The position numbers and the translations under genes were made by a program. A model generated the notes under the pieces. The model saw only the letters and a program-made list of their open reading frames with translations. It was not told the origin of the DNA and did not search any database. Shown one piece after another: positions 8,014 through 15,422 of a stretch of DNA of 20,360 nucleotides. The stretch is from JBCDIQ01 sp039024295 (GTDB taxonomy: Bacteria > Bacteroidota > Bacteroidia > J057), in contig JBCDIQ010000057.1 of assembly GCA_039024295.1 (NCBI GenBank), positions 1 through 20,360 on the forward strand. The letters are read 5' to 3'. Position 1 is the stretch's first letter. Each line of letters starts with the position of its first letter.

Positions 8014-9205
8014 AGTTCACAGTTGAAATTAAAGGAGCCGAAAAATGTACCTGATAGTCAGCAAGGGCTTGTCGGGCAATGTCTTCCCATTGATAGGACA
8101 GTGACTGGCTATGAGCTTGACTTCTTGCCAAAACCAATTGCTGTGAGTCCTTGAGTAAATGGACTGCCTTGAGGGCCATCGCATGTGTATCTCCTGGTGC
8201 TACTTGCCAATCTTCTGGAACAAACATGGCAGGCCCTGGTGAACGGTAGGCCAAAACGGGAAGGCTTGCAGCCATCATCTCCAGCGCACCATACCCAAAA
8301 CTTTCCCAATAGCTCGGGAAAAGCCCCAGGGCACAATCTGCCAAAAGTGTAGGAAGTTCATTGGGCTCGAAAGCGGGAATTACCTCCACATAAGGTTGGT
8401 CTTCCCCTGTAAAAAAGGCCAGAACTTCTGCGGGTGTCTGAAACATTCCTTTGGTCCCCATGAGCTTAAGGCGTGCTTCGGGAAGGAAAGAACGAATACG
8501 GCGAAATATATCTCCGAAGTCTGTGGCACCTTTTCGAAAATCGAAGGTGCCCACGAATGCAATTTTTAGCGCATCAGCGTGAGTACTCCTGCTTTGATCG
8601 AATAGTGCTCTTCGCTCGGGAGTAATGCCATTGGGCACCACCAGAATACAGTTTGGGTCAAATCCCTTTTCAATCAGGACTTTTTTGTCCCAGTCGTTTT
8701 GTACCTGAACCAGGTCTGCCTCCAGCATGGTCTTTTCTTGGGTCCACCGAAGGTGGGCCTGACGCTTTTGCTCTTGCGGACCTTTTAGCCACCTTTTGAG
8801 ACGGGAAGTCCACTTAAGCTGCTCTGGGATTTGAACCCTGTCACGCTGGTACCACAGTAAGGCTGGCCGAGCGATCATCAGGCAGTCTTGATCGAACAAT
8901 TTCCGATCGAAGGGTAAGCTGTCTGCTTCGTACAGGACAGCATTGTAAGTGCCCTTATTTGCTTGCAAATGTGCTTTTAGGGATTCTGCATAAGCTGTCA
9001 TGAAAGACGGTTGGGGAAACCTCCCTTGCAGGTGATAAGTCTGGGCTAACTCTGTAGCGGTGATCACTTCACAATTCCACCCCAACTTCTGGAGGGCTTC
9101 CGCGAACTCCAGGCGATTTTTGGTCGCTCCAAGCTTCTTGGACCTGATGCCTGGGGTGAATAGCCCCATTCGGCCTTGGGTAATAGATAAAGGAGCTGGT
9201 TTCAT
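8006..9205 (-). CDS. GT4-family glycosyltransferase
   Basis: 399 residues from the ATG at 9205, chosen because it forms an ATGA overlap with the upstream stop and directly precedes the first fold elements (ITQGRMGLFTPGIRSKKLGATKNRLEFAEAL). The frame is open 36 codons further, to an ATG at 9313, but that would overlap the upstream gene by over 110 bp and the extra stretch is not GT-like. Donor domain: LKIAFVGTFDFRKGATDF (213-230), then the E-x7-E motif E301/E309 in PSYWESFGYGALEMMAASLPV. No membrane span. It adds one sugar to the repeat unit; specificity unknown. The C terminus overlaps the acyltransferase start by 8 bp. Confidence 0.92.
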   Translation of the reverse strand: MKPAPLSITQGRMGLFTPGIRSKKLGATKNRLEFAEALQKLGWNCEVITATELAQTYHLQGRFPQPSFMTAYAESLKAHLQANKGTYNAVLYEADSLPFDRKLFDQDCLMIARPALLWYQRDRVQIPEQLKWTSRLKRWLKGPQEQKRQAHLRWTQEKTMLEADLVQVQNDWDKKVLIEKGFDPNCILVVPNGITPERRALFDQSRSTHADALKIAFVGTFDFRKGATDFGDIFRRIRSFLPEARLKLMGTKGMFQTPAEVLAFFTGEDQPYVEVIPAFEPNELPTLLADCALGLFPSYWESFGYGALEMMAASLPVLAYRSPGPAMFVPEDWQVAPGDTHAMALKAVHLLKDSQQLVLARSQAHSQSLSYQWEDIARQALADYQVHFSAPLISTVNYG

Positions 9206-10407
9206 GAGATAGAGGGCGTTATGGCTAAGGGAGTGGCGGGAAGATGCCCTTTGGCGGTAATGATTTTGTGAAAGTGTGTTTCTAATTGTTCCCCAATTAT
9301 TGACTCCCTCCATTGTAAAGTATGTTGCCGGGCTTGCTCAGATACCTGCTTCCAGAGGTCTGGGCGTTGACCTACGTTCAGAATAAGCTTCGAATACGCC
9401 TCCACAGAGGTGTCATCCAGCAGAAATCCGGTTTCTCCATCTTTAAGGTAGGAGGCAGGGCCTAATCGGTTGACACAAATAGGAGGTGTTCCTACTGACA
9501 TGGCTTCGACAATGTTCCGGCCATAAGGCTCCGGGCACAATGTTACGAGAAAGTCCATGCTTGCAACCTGTTGGTACACTTCTGAATTGGGCAGTACCCC
9601 TTCAAAATGGATGCGTTGTCCCACCTGAAGTTCTTCCACCAACTGTCGGGCAACCCCTTCGTCTTGTCCTTTTCCCATGATGTAGCCATGCGTATCCCTG
9701 CCAGCTTCATTTAACCTTGCTACCAGCCTCACAAAGTCAGGCAAGCGTTTGCTGGGATGAAAACTCCCAACAAAGGCCAACCTAAGGGGCTTCCCTGCTG
9801 GACTCAGTTCCCTAGCGGTGACCTCTAATGTGGGGTGTACAATGACTGGGAGCGTAGTGATGTATTTTTTCGGGTAAATGGCTGAGAGTTGAGCAGCCAG
9901 ATTTTTACTTTCTGTAAACAGGAGGTTGGAGGCTTCGATTGCTCGCTTCCAGCCACTATGGCTGAAATAGACGCTCATTTCGGAAGGTTTCCACCCGAAG
10001 GCAGGTTTCTGCACAGGAGGGTCCTGCTCATACGCACTGTAGAGAGGCCCTATCGCGAGGGGCAGCCCCGCTGTAAAGATATAAGGGGCACTATTTCGAT
10101 AAGGGTACAACCGCCATACAAGGTCAATGGCAGAATCCTGTTGGATAGCTGATAACCATGCAGCACTTTGCTTGCTGTAACTCCAATATTTCCAACTGGG
10201 AAGCCCATGGTATTTGCTAGCTTCTTTGATGGTGGTGTTGGGAATGGGCTGCCGAACCTCGTTTTTTTCCGTGAAAACAAATAATCGATGTCCACGAAGG
10301 GCAAGTGCCTTGATCCAATCATGACAAAGGAGCCCCTCTCCATGCGGAAGGTGGTCCGTCAGGCAGTCAGATGCATACTGCACAAATATGTTCATCGATC
10401 TACTCAT
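9202..10407 (-). CDS. GT4-family glycosyltransferase
   Basis: 401 residues. The start at 10407 gives an ATGA overlap with the sulfotransferase stop; a second ATG four codons later (MNIFVQYASDCL) is an equally plausible start for the fold. The acceptor domain has an early glycine-containing segment (HLPHGEGLLCHDWIKALALRGHRLFVFT). The donor domain begins with LRLAFVGSFHPSKRLPDFVRLV (208-229). The E-x7-E motif is E293/E301 in CPEPYGRNIVEAMSVGTPPICVN. Predicted retaining nucleotide-sugar-dependent transferase, cytosolic side. Its stop shares ATGA with the next GT4 gene, so the two GT4 enzymes are likely made together and may act in sequence. Confidence 0.92.
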   Translation of the reverse strand: MSRSMNIFVQYASDCLTDHLPHGEGLLCHDWIKALALRGHRLFVFTEKNEVRQPIPNTTIKEASKYHGLPSWKYWSYSKQSAAWLSAIQQDSAIDLVWRLYPYRNSAPYIFTAGLPLAIGPLYSAYEQDPPVQKPAFGWKPSEMSVYFSHSGWKRAIEASNLLFTESKNLAAQLSAIYPKKYITTLPVIVHPTLEVTARELSPAGKPLRLAFVGSFHPSKRLPDFVRLVARLNEAGRDTHGYIMGKGQDEGVARQLVEELQVGQRIHFEGVLPNSEVYQQVASMDFLVTLCPEPYGRNIVEAMSVGTPPICVNRLGPASYLKDGETGFLLDDTSVEAYSKLILNVGQRPDLWKQVSEQARQHTLQWRESIIGEQLETHFHKIITAKGHLPATPLAITPSIS

Positions 10408-11159
10408 AGGATAGATGCTGAAGTAGGTACCAGGGCAGGCTTCTTGAGAATTTTTCTGGTTACAGTTTCATAGAATGGCACCTGTTGTTTTAGCCAATAG
10501 CTAAGGTGCTGTTTCATTGGGGCTATCCTGGCAGCATTGGCCCGGGGCGTAGCCTGAGTAGGTGCTGCCGTCCCCAAGAAGTTTCCAATTTGGTTCAGGT
10601 CCAGACCCCCCTTATCAAGGTTGACCATGAGAAGGTCATTGGGACGAGAAGTGAAATAAGACTGTATCCGGTTATGGTGGTCCCAATAGGCTTTGAGCAG
10701 TTTGGTTGGTTCATAACGGTGAGTCCCATAGGTGAAGTGGAGAATCTCGTCGTCTGCTCGTCCCCATTTCCAGATTACCCTTCCTTCAGACAGCATCCAC
10801 TTCATGCTTGCAAGCCATTTATGCTCGTCTCGGAAAGTGTAGATGAATTGGCTGTTAGGGAATTTTTGGTCTAATTCCTCAAAAAAGTTGGGGAAAGGCA
10901 GGTCGCCAAAGGCCCGGTACTTATGCCATAATACATTTAGGGGCTTTGATTTGATCACATTGAGCTCCTTTCGTAAGCGATAGGCACCGTAAGGGGTGCG
11001 ACGAATTTGTGGGGTAAACTGTAAGCCTGGATTCAGTTCATGTTGCTTCACAAATAGGGGAAGAGAAAAATGTGCAGTCGGAATCCCCATAAGCTCAAGT
11101 CCCTGACACAAAGAAGTTGTGCCAGTACGCGAGAGTCCGATGCAAAAAATCTTGTTCAT
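10404..11159 (-). CDS. Sulfotransferase-family protein (Sulfotransfer_4-like)
   Basis: 251 residues. The 5'-phosphosulfate-binding loop is at the extreme N terminus: IFCIGLSRTGTTSLCQGLELMG (4-25). The second motif is FIYTFRDEHKWLASM (105-119), with R110 and S118 in the 3'-phosphate-binding spacing, preceded by GDLPFPNFFEELDQKFPNSQ. This order (loop at residue 5-15, D.P....EL...P.., FxYTxR....W..S) matches the Sulfotransfer_4 group rather than the subtype at 4271-4987. No signal peptide or membrane helix, so cytosolic. Probably sulfates a sugar of the repeat unit using PAPS; it could modify another cell component, but its place inside the coupled operon argues against that. It starts 30 bp after the GT8 stop, the longest gap in the block downstream of the initiating transferase. 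Confidence 0.82.
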   Translation of the reverse strand: MNKIFCIGLSRTGTTSLCQGLELMGIPTAHFSLPLFVKQHELNPGLQFTPQIRRTPYGAYRLRKELNVIKSKPLNVLWHKYRAFGDLPFPNFFEELDQKFPNSQFIYTFRDEHKWLASMKWMLSEGRVIWKWGRADDEILHFTYGTHRYEPTKLLKAYWDHHNRIQSYFTSRPNDLLMVNLDKGGLDLNQIGNFLGTAAPTQATPRANAARIAPMKQHLSYWLKQQVPFYETVTRKILKKPALVPTSASIL

Positions 11160-11182
11160 GGCTACTTAGGCTATTGATTTGG

Positions 11183-11198
11183 CAATGGGTCAATGGGT
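11183..11198. repeat. 8-bp tandem duplication at the GT8 stop codon
   Basis: CAATGGGT occurs twice head to tail (11183-11190 and 11191-11198). The GT8 stop (TGA on the minus strand, 11192-11190) spans the junction of the copies. Without one copy the GT8 frame would read on past the start of the sulfotransferase gene. It may be a recent slippage event or chance. Confidence 0.7.
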
Positions 11199-12272
11199 GA
11201 GCTTGTGGGTTATTTTTTCTGACCATGCTTGCTGCCAGTCATGAAACTCGCGCTGATGGTGGTTCACAAAAGATTTGATGACAGATTGATCCTTCCAGAA
11301 ATCGGCAACTTTACTGTTGATGCGTGCTCCGTCCTTATCTCCTGCAGTTTGCTTTAGGTATGCTCGTTGACGGTATGCCGAGGCGATAAGGCCAGCCCAC
11401 CTGTTTTTTTGCTTAAAAGCGGCTCTTTCTCTTTCCAAATCAGGTCCAAATAGGTTGTAGCCCAATTGTTCCAAAAGCTCGTAAAAAAGATAGCTCAGTG
11501 GGCCTTCCTGGTATTTCAGCCAAGGCTTATAGGAGGTGATGTAATGGATGTTGAGATCAAATCGTTGGAGTTGCTTCCAAAATTTGGTCATTGGGAAGGT
11601 TTTGTGGTAAGCATGTGTGTTCCACGAACCATCCAGAAGGCGAAAGTTGCCGTGTAAGATCGCGTTTAGGGCACTTTGGTCGTGAAATTTACAGGCTTCA
11701 GGAAAATTTCGGAGCCATTCTAAGGTTTTGTAGGAGATCTGTTGCTTTCGAAATGTATCTAAATCCATCAGGATCAGGCCGGAGTTGAAATAAGGTGCTA
11801 ATGGGTCAAGCCCTGCTTCTTTCCAGCGTGGACAGTCTTGTTTAAGGAAGTTCCAATTTGGTTCTCTGGCAACTGCTGCCGCTTTTCCCTTTAGATCGGT
11901 ATCAAAAAGGGTTTCTACTTCTTTTAAGAAGAGAATGTCGGCATCAAGATATAGTATCCTGTCAGCATCTACCAGTTCTGGTAGTAACAGACGGGCATAG
12001 GTAAGCAGGCTATCAAAGAAAAAGCCAGGGAATTGTGAAAAGTCCGATAAGTCTGGTTGTAATCGGAATATTTGGCAACCTGGGGCAATTTGTTGGGCTT
12101 TATGTTCCATAAACTGCCAAGAGGCTTCTTCAATTCCCCCATCTATCAAATGAAAGTGGATGGGACGCTCACTTTTTGTTGAAATAAGTAAGCTGGTCAC
12201 CATGCCCAATAATCCGGGAAAATACCGCTGGTCACTAGCACTGGCAATATGTATGGGCGTTCTATGTATCAA
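11190..12272 (-). CDS. GT8-family glycosyltransferase
   Basis: 360 residues with the GT8 (LgtC/glycogenin-type, GT-A fold) layout: PIHIASASDQRYFPGLLGMVTSLL at the N terminus, the metal-binding DxD in RILYLDADILFL (D110, D112), YFNSGLILMD (161-170), FHDQSALNAIL (196-206), and a C-terminal IHYITSYKPW (242-251) in which H243 is the expected third metal ligand. Retaining transfer, usually of galactose or glucose, is typical of the family; the actual donor is not readable. The start codon is TTG at 12272-12270, overlapping the preceding GT2 stop as TTGA; there is no recognisable ribosome binding site, so expression likely depends on coupling. The first 15 residues fit the family, supporting this start over later methionines. 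Confidence 0.93.
   Translation of the reverse strand: MIHRTPIHIASASDQRYFPGLLGMVTSLLISTKSERPIHFHLIDGGIEEASWQFMEHKAQQIAPGCQIFRLQPDLSDFSQFPGFFFDSLLTYARLLLPELVDADRILYLDADILFLKEVETLFDTDLKGKAAAVAREPNWNFLKQDCPRWKEAGLDPLAPYFNSGLILMDLDTFRKQQISYKTLEWLRNFPEACKFHDQSALNAILHGNFRLLDGSWNTHAYHKTFPMTKFWKQLQRFDLNIHYITSYKPWLKYQEGPLSYLFYELLEQLGYNLFGPDLERERAAFKQKNRWAGLIASAYRQRAYLKQTAGDKDGARINSKVADFWKDQSVIKSFVNHHQREFHDWQQAWSEKITHKLTH
12269..12272 (-). promoter_or_regulatory. TTGA start/stop overlap deciding the GT8 start
   Basis: The minus-strand TTGA contains both the TGA stop of the GT2 gene and the TTG start of the GT8 gene. It is the only 4-bp overlap in the operon that uses TTG rather than ATG. The GT8 frame has no in-frame ATG before residue 24, which would already cut into the nucleotide-binding core, so TTG is the likely start. 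Confidence 0.75.
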
Positions 12273-13330
12273 GGGTTTGTAACATTTGCAGGTTGAACAT
12301 CAGCATATGAAAAGGGGTGGTTCTGAAATCGCTCATACAGCGTATTTACCCGATCTACATTTTGGTCAAATTCTCCACGCATGGACATGAGTTGGTACAC
12401 AAAGCCCAATCCAATCCGGGCTTTAACGACTTTGTTTCGGTCTTGATGGTGTGCATTCAGCAGGTAGGGGATACGCTGAAACAGCCAGGGAATGTGTTGT
12501 ATGCTACGCCACATCCAGATAGGTTTTTTGGTAGTCGGCTGTTTTCCCAATGAAAAATCATATACATGATGCATCGCACGTGACTGCCCCATGGCAAAGA
12601 TCAGTTTCATGAGGTAGGTCCAACTGAGTCGACCTTTGGTCATGAAGTGTTTGAATTTCAGCCTATCGTCATACCATATTTTAAAGCCAGCCAGCTGGAA
12701 AGCTTTGCATAATTCAATGTCTCCCCCAGAAAGGAGTGAGCTCCCCTTTCGGCAGGAAAGCAAATACTCAAACCCTTGTTGACAAATGTACTCGTAGTAT
12801 GGCTTTCGGATCACCATTCCAGCACCGTAGATGCTTCCTCCTTTATGGGTAATGTCGCCGTTTTCCTTCGATTGCTTACCGACTGCATAAAAGGTCTGGA
12901 ATTCCGAAAACCATTTGGGAATATCCTCTGAAACTACTTCAAATACAGGCTCACTCTTTCCCCCTAAAATGCCAATTTCCGGGTGATCATTCATAAGCTC
13001 CCAGGTCACAGCGAGGTAGTTTGGTGCTAGCCAATTGTCATCATCGCAGATGAGCAAGAAATCATAATTGGCAGCCTTGATCCCCGTTTGTTGGGCATAA
13101 GACTTACCTGGTGTCGCTTCGTAACAAGTGCGCAAGAGTACAGGTGCTCCTAACGCTTCCCATTGGGCAGTAGCTATTTCGGTAGTATGGTCGGTGGAGG
13201 CATTGTCAACCAATACGATTTCCCAAGGTAGCTTTTGAGGCACCTCTTGTTGGGCTAAATGTTCCAGAACAGGAGTAAGCCGTTTGGAGCCATCATAAGT
13301 GCATATTATAATTGAAATTCCAGGCTTCAT
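12269..13330 (-). CDS. GT2-family glycosyltransferase
   Basis: 353 residues from the ATG at 13330, selected because it forms ATGA with the upstream stop and starts right at the GT-A fold (MKPGISIIICTYDGS). The frame is open 19 codons further upstream (13387), but those residues are polar and lie inside the preceding gene. Motifs: EIVLVDNASTDHTTE (37-51) for nucleotide binding, the metal-binding DDD at 96-98 in FLLICDDDNWLAPNYL, and SGGDIELCKAFQLAG (201-215), which replaces the usual ED acceptor-base region. Inverting sugar transfer is expected for GT2. There are no clear membrane segments, so it is a cytosolic or peripheral enzyme acting on the growing lipid-linked unit. It is followed by GT8 through a TTGA overlap. 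Confidence 0.92.
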   Translation of the reverse strand: MKPGISIIICTYDGSKRLTPVLEHLAQQEVPQKLPWEIVLVDNASTDHTTEIATAQWEALGAPVLLRTCYEATPGKSYAQQTGIKAANYDFLLICDDDNWLAPNYLAVTWELMNDHPEIGILGGKSEPVFEVVSEDIPKWFSEFQTFYAVGKQSKENGDITHKGGSIYGAGMVIRKPYYEYICQQGFEYLLSCRKGSSLLSGGDIELCKAFQLAGFKIWYDDRLKFKHFMTKGRLSWTYLMKLIFAMGQSRAMHHVYDFSLGKQPTTKKPIWMWRSIQHIPWLFQRIPYLLNAHHQDRNKVVKARIGLGFVYQLMSMRGEFDQNVDRVNTLYERFQNHPFSYADVQPANVTNP

Positions 13331-14115
13331 GATAGGTTTATTGAAGAAGAGGTCATTTTGAGGACAGGTTGTTTTATTCTTTGCCAATAGAGGGTCCTCA
13401 ACTCATTTATTACATAGGCATACAGGTAAAATGGAAGTATCTTAGGGTTGTGTAAAAAGGCGTATCGGATAAGGCAGTTCCTGCAATTGTTTCTGGCATT
13501 AGAAGCACCTGTTTTGGTGTCTACACGCATATCGAAATACCCCAGGTTTGCCGATATTTTTTCTGCCTTGAACTTGCCGAAGGTCTTCAGGAGAAAGTAA
13601 AAGTCCATCGTATGGGATTCTTTGAGCGGAAACCGACCAAAATCCTCTTGAACCGTTCTCTTGTAGAAATAGGCTACAGGGTTAATGGGGAACACATACT
13701 TGAAGTGCTGAAGAATACGTGTATAGGCCACTTCAGGAATGATCAGGGTTTCTTTGGTTCCTTCCACAAGGGTGAGGTTCCCCACCACAATATCAGCCTG
13801 TGGATGCAACTCGAAGTGCGAACGCACTGCAGCAAAAGCTCCTGGGGCAAACCAATCATCTGCATTTAAGTAGACAATGATATCTCCCGTTGCCAAATCA
13901 AAGGCTTTGTTCATGGCATCCGATTGTCCTCTGTCTTGCTCAGAAATCCATGTCAGATGAGGAAATTGTTGCAACAAGTCCAGGGTTCCATCCTTTGAGC
14001 CTCCATCTACAATGATGTGTTCAAAATTGGGGTCCTCCTGCGCCATCACGCTAGTGATAGCGCGCTTCAGGTAACCCCCTGCTTCATATGCCGGTGTGAG
14101 AACACTAATTTTCAT
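13327..14115 (-). CDS. GT2-family glycosyltransferase (WcaA/WcaE-like)
   Basis: 262 residues, short single-domain GT-A enzyme. Motifs: MKISVLTPAYEAGGYLKRAITSV at the N terminus, HIIVDGGSKDGTLDLL (33-48), SEQDRGQSDAMNKAFDLATGD (58-78), and the metal-binding NADDWFAPGAF (84-94, D86/D87). The EQDRGQSDAMNKAF and NADD pair is characteristic of the WcaA/WcaE-like GT2 subgroup of colanic-acid-type loci. It acts on the cytosolic face; sugar unknown. Its start makes an ATGA overlap with the flippase stop, and its stop does the same with the next GT2 gene. Confidence 0.93.
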   Translation of the reverse strand: MKISVLTPAYEAGGYLKRAITSVMAQEDPNFEHIIVDGGSKDGTLDLLQQFPHLTWISEQDRGQSDAMNKAFDLATGDIIVYLNADDWFAPGAFAAVRSHFELHPQADIVVGNLTLVEGTKETLIIPEVAYTRILQHFKYVFPINPVAYFYKRTVQEDFGRFPLKESHTMDFYFLLKTFGKFKAEKISANLGYFDMRVDTKTGASNARNNCRNCLIRYAFLHNPKILPFYLYAYVINELRTLYWQRIKQPVLKMTSSSINLS

Positions 14116-15419
14116 TCGGGCTGATTGGAGTAGGTGAAACCATAGATGGTAATTCCGGTCCGTACGATAAGGTTGAACGTGATGGAGAACAGGGAAAACA
14201 ACAGCACATTGTAGGTGCTACTTAAGTCCATCAGGCTGGCACAGCTTACTTGAAGCACGATGGTTCCAGGGATGATAATCATGGGCATCCATGGGTAAAT
14301 CCATTTTCTTGCAGCATTCATTTGCCACATCAGGCCGGAAAGAAAAATCAGGCTAGAGTTGAGGATAAGCAGAGAAACCTCCGTCTGTAGGTGGCTATAG
14401 CGTGGCCCCATCACCCAGAGAAGCGGCTCAGGAAAAATCAGGCTAAAGGCAATTAAAACCAGCGAGATTGCCACTCCTATAGCCATGATGAACAAGTATT
14501 TTTTTAGCAGACCTCTGGCGTCCTGGCGGGCAATAAATGGTGCCACAAGCATTACACTTCCTGTATTTAGGATAGAAAAAAGCTGGGCAAGCCTCCCCAA
14601 GGCCCCCATTTCAGCTATGCCGGAAGTATTCCCAAATACACTAATGATCAGGATCAAAATTTGCCCCTGAAAGGCATAGAAGAGGATACCCGGAATCAAT
14701 GGGGAAACGTATTTCCACATTTCTTTTTGCTCTGCTTCGCCTGCCTTAGCTGGCTCCTCGACGATGGCCCCTGATTCTCGCTTCATCGAGTACCCATTAA
14801 AAACGGTCATAAAGGTCCCCGCAAATACTGCTAGCCATCCGTTAAGCACTGAAGAGAAGTGCATTGCTGCTAACCCAAGAAACCTCAAAACACCTCCTTT
14901 CAGTTGTATCCGGTAGATCGTCCCAATCTTTTGGTGCATTTTTAAGGGAGGGCTGTAATATGAAATCCAGCCTGAGAAGAATAAAAATCCGATAATACCG
15001 CCGGTTAACCAGGCAATAGTCTCATGGTCCCAACCCTGTTTAAGCGCCAGGTAGGGAAATACGATCAAGCAGCCAATAGAAATGATGATGAACGATCTGT
15101 CCCGGAAAAATTTGCCTGTTTTGATGTACCTGCCGACCACTTGCTTATCGTGGATTCTCTTGCCTACCAAGGCAACTATGGAACCAGAAAATCCAAACTC
15201 TACCAGGGTCTTGGCGGTATGTTGAAAGGCATATGCCATGCTGTACTGGGCATATTCTTCCACGGTTAGCCATCTCAATAACAAGATGCCTGATACCAGC
15301 TGAATGATTTGTAAACTCCCCTGCCCAGCTACAAACGTGGTAATAAGCCCCAGCCACCGCCTAAGTGATGGCGATGCTTCCCAATAGGGCATTACTCGTT
15401 CTAGCCAGATTTTCCTCAT
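14112..15419 (-). CDS. Wzx-type polysaccharide flippase (MOP superfamily)
   Basis: 435 residues, almost entirely hydrophobic with about 12 predicted membrane helices and short loops. The N-terminal part FVAGQGSLQIIQLVSGILLLRWLTVEEYAQYSMAYAF fits the Polysacc_synt/MOP pattern, in which the first long helix is followed by a conserved polar Y-x-x-Y segment. A cytosolic loop with many charged residues (VEEPAKAGEAEQKEMWKYV) sits between the two halves. Expected role: moving the lipid-linked repeat unit across the cytoplasmic membrane for the polymerase. Its length is normal for the family. It starts 3 bp after the GT4 stop at 15423 and ends in an ATGA overlap with the GT2 gene. Confidence 0.9.
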   Translation of the reverse strand: MRKIWLERVMPYWEASPSLRRWLGLITTFVAGQGSLQIIQLVSGILLLRWLTVEEYAQYSMAYAFQHTAKTLVEFGFSGSIVALVGKRIHDKQVVGRYIKTGKFFRDRSFIIISIGCLIVFPYLALKQGWDHETIAWLTGGIIGFLFFSGWISYYSPPLKMHQKIGTIYRIQLKGGVLRFLGLAAMHFSSVLNGWLAVFAGTFMTVFNGYSMKRESGAIVEEPAKAGEAEQKEMWKYVSPLIPGILFYAFQGQILILIISVFGNTSGIAEMGALGRLAQLFSILNTGSVMLVAPFIARQDARGLLKKYLFIMAIGVAISLVLIAFSLIFPEPLLWVMGPRYSHLQTEVSLLILNSSLIFLSGLMWQMNAARKWIYPWMPMIIIPGTIVLQVSCASLMDLSSTYNVLLFSLFSITFNLIVRTGITIYGFTYSNQPE

Positions 15420-15422
15420 AAA

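Noticed and set aside
9205..9313. N-terminal extension of the GT4 gene at 8006 up to an ATG at 9313
   Set aside because: It would overlap the upstream gene by more than 110 bp; the ATG at 9205 forms an ATGA overlap and precedes the first GT-B strand.
13330..13387. N-terminal extension of the GT2 gene at 12269 up to a start at 13387
   Set aside because: The added 19 residues are polar, lie within the upstream gene, and precede a clean GT2 start at the ATGA overlap.
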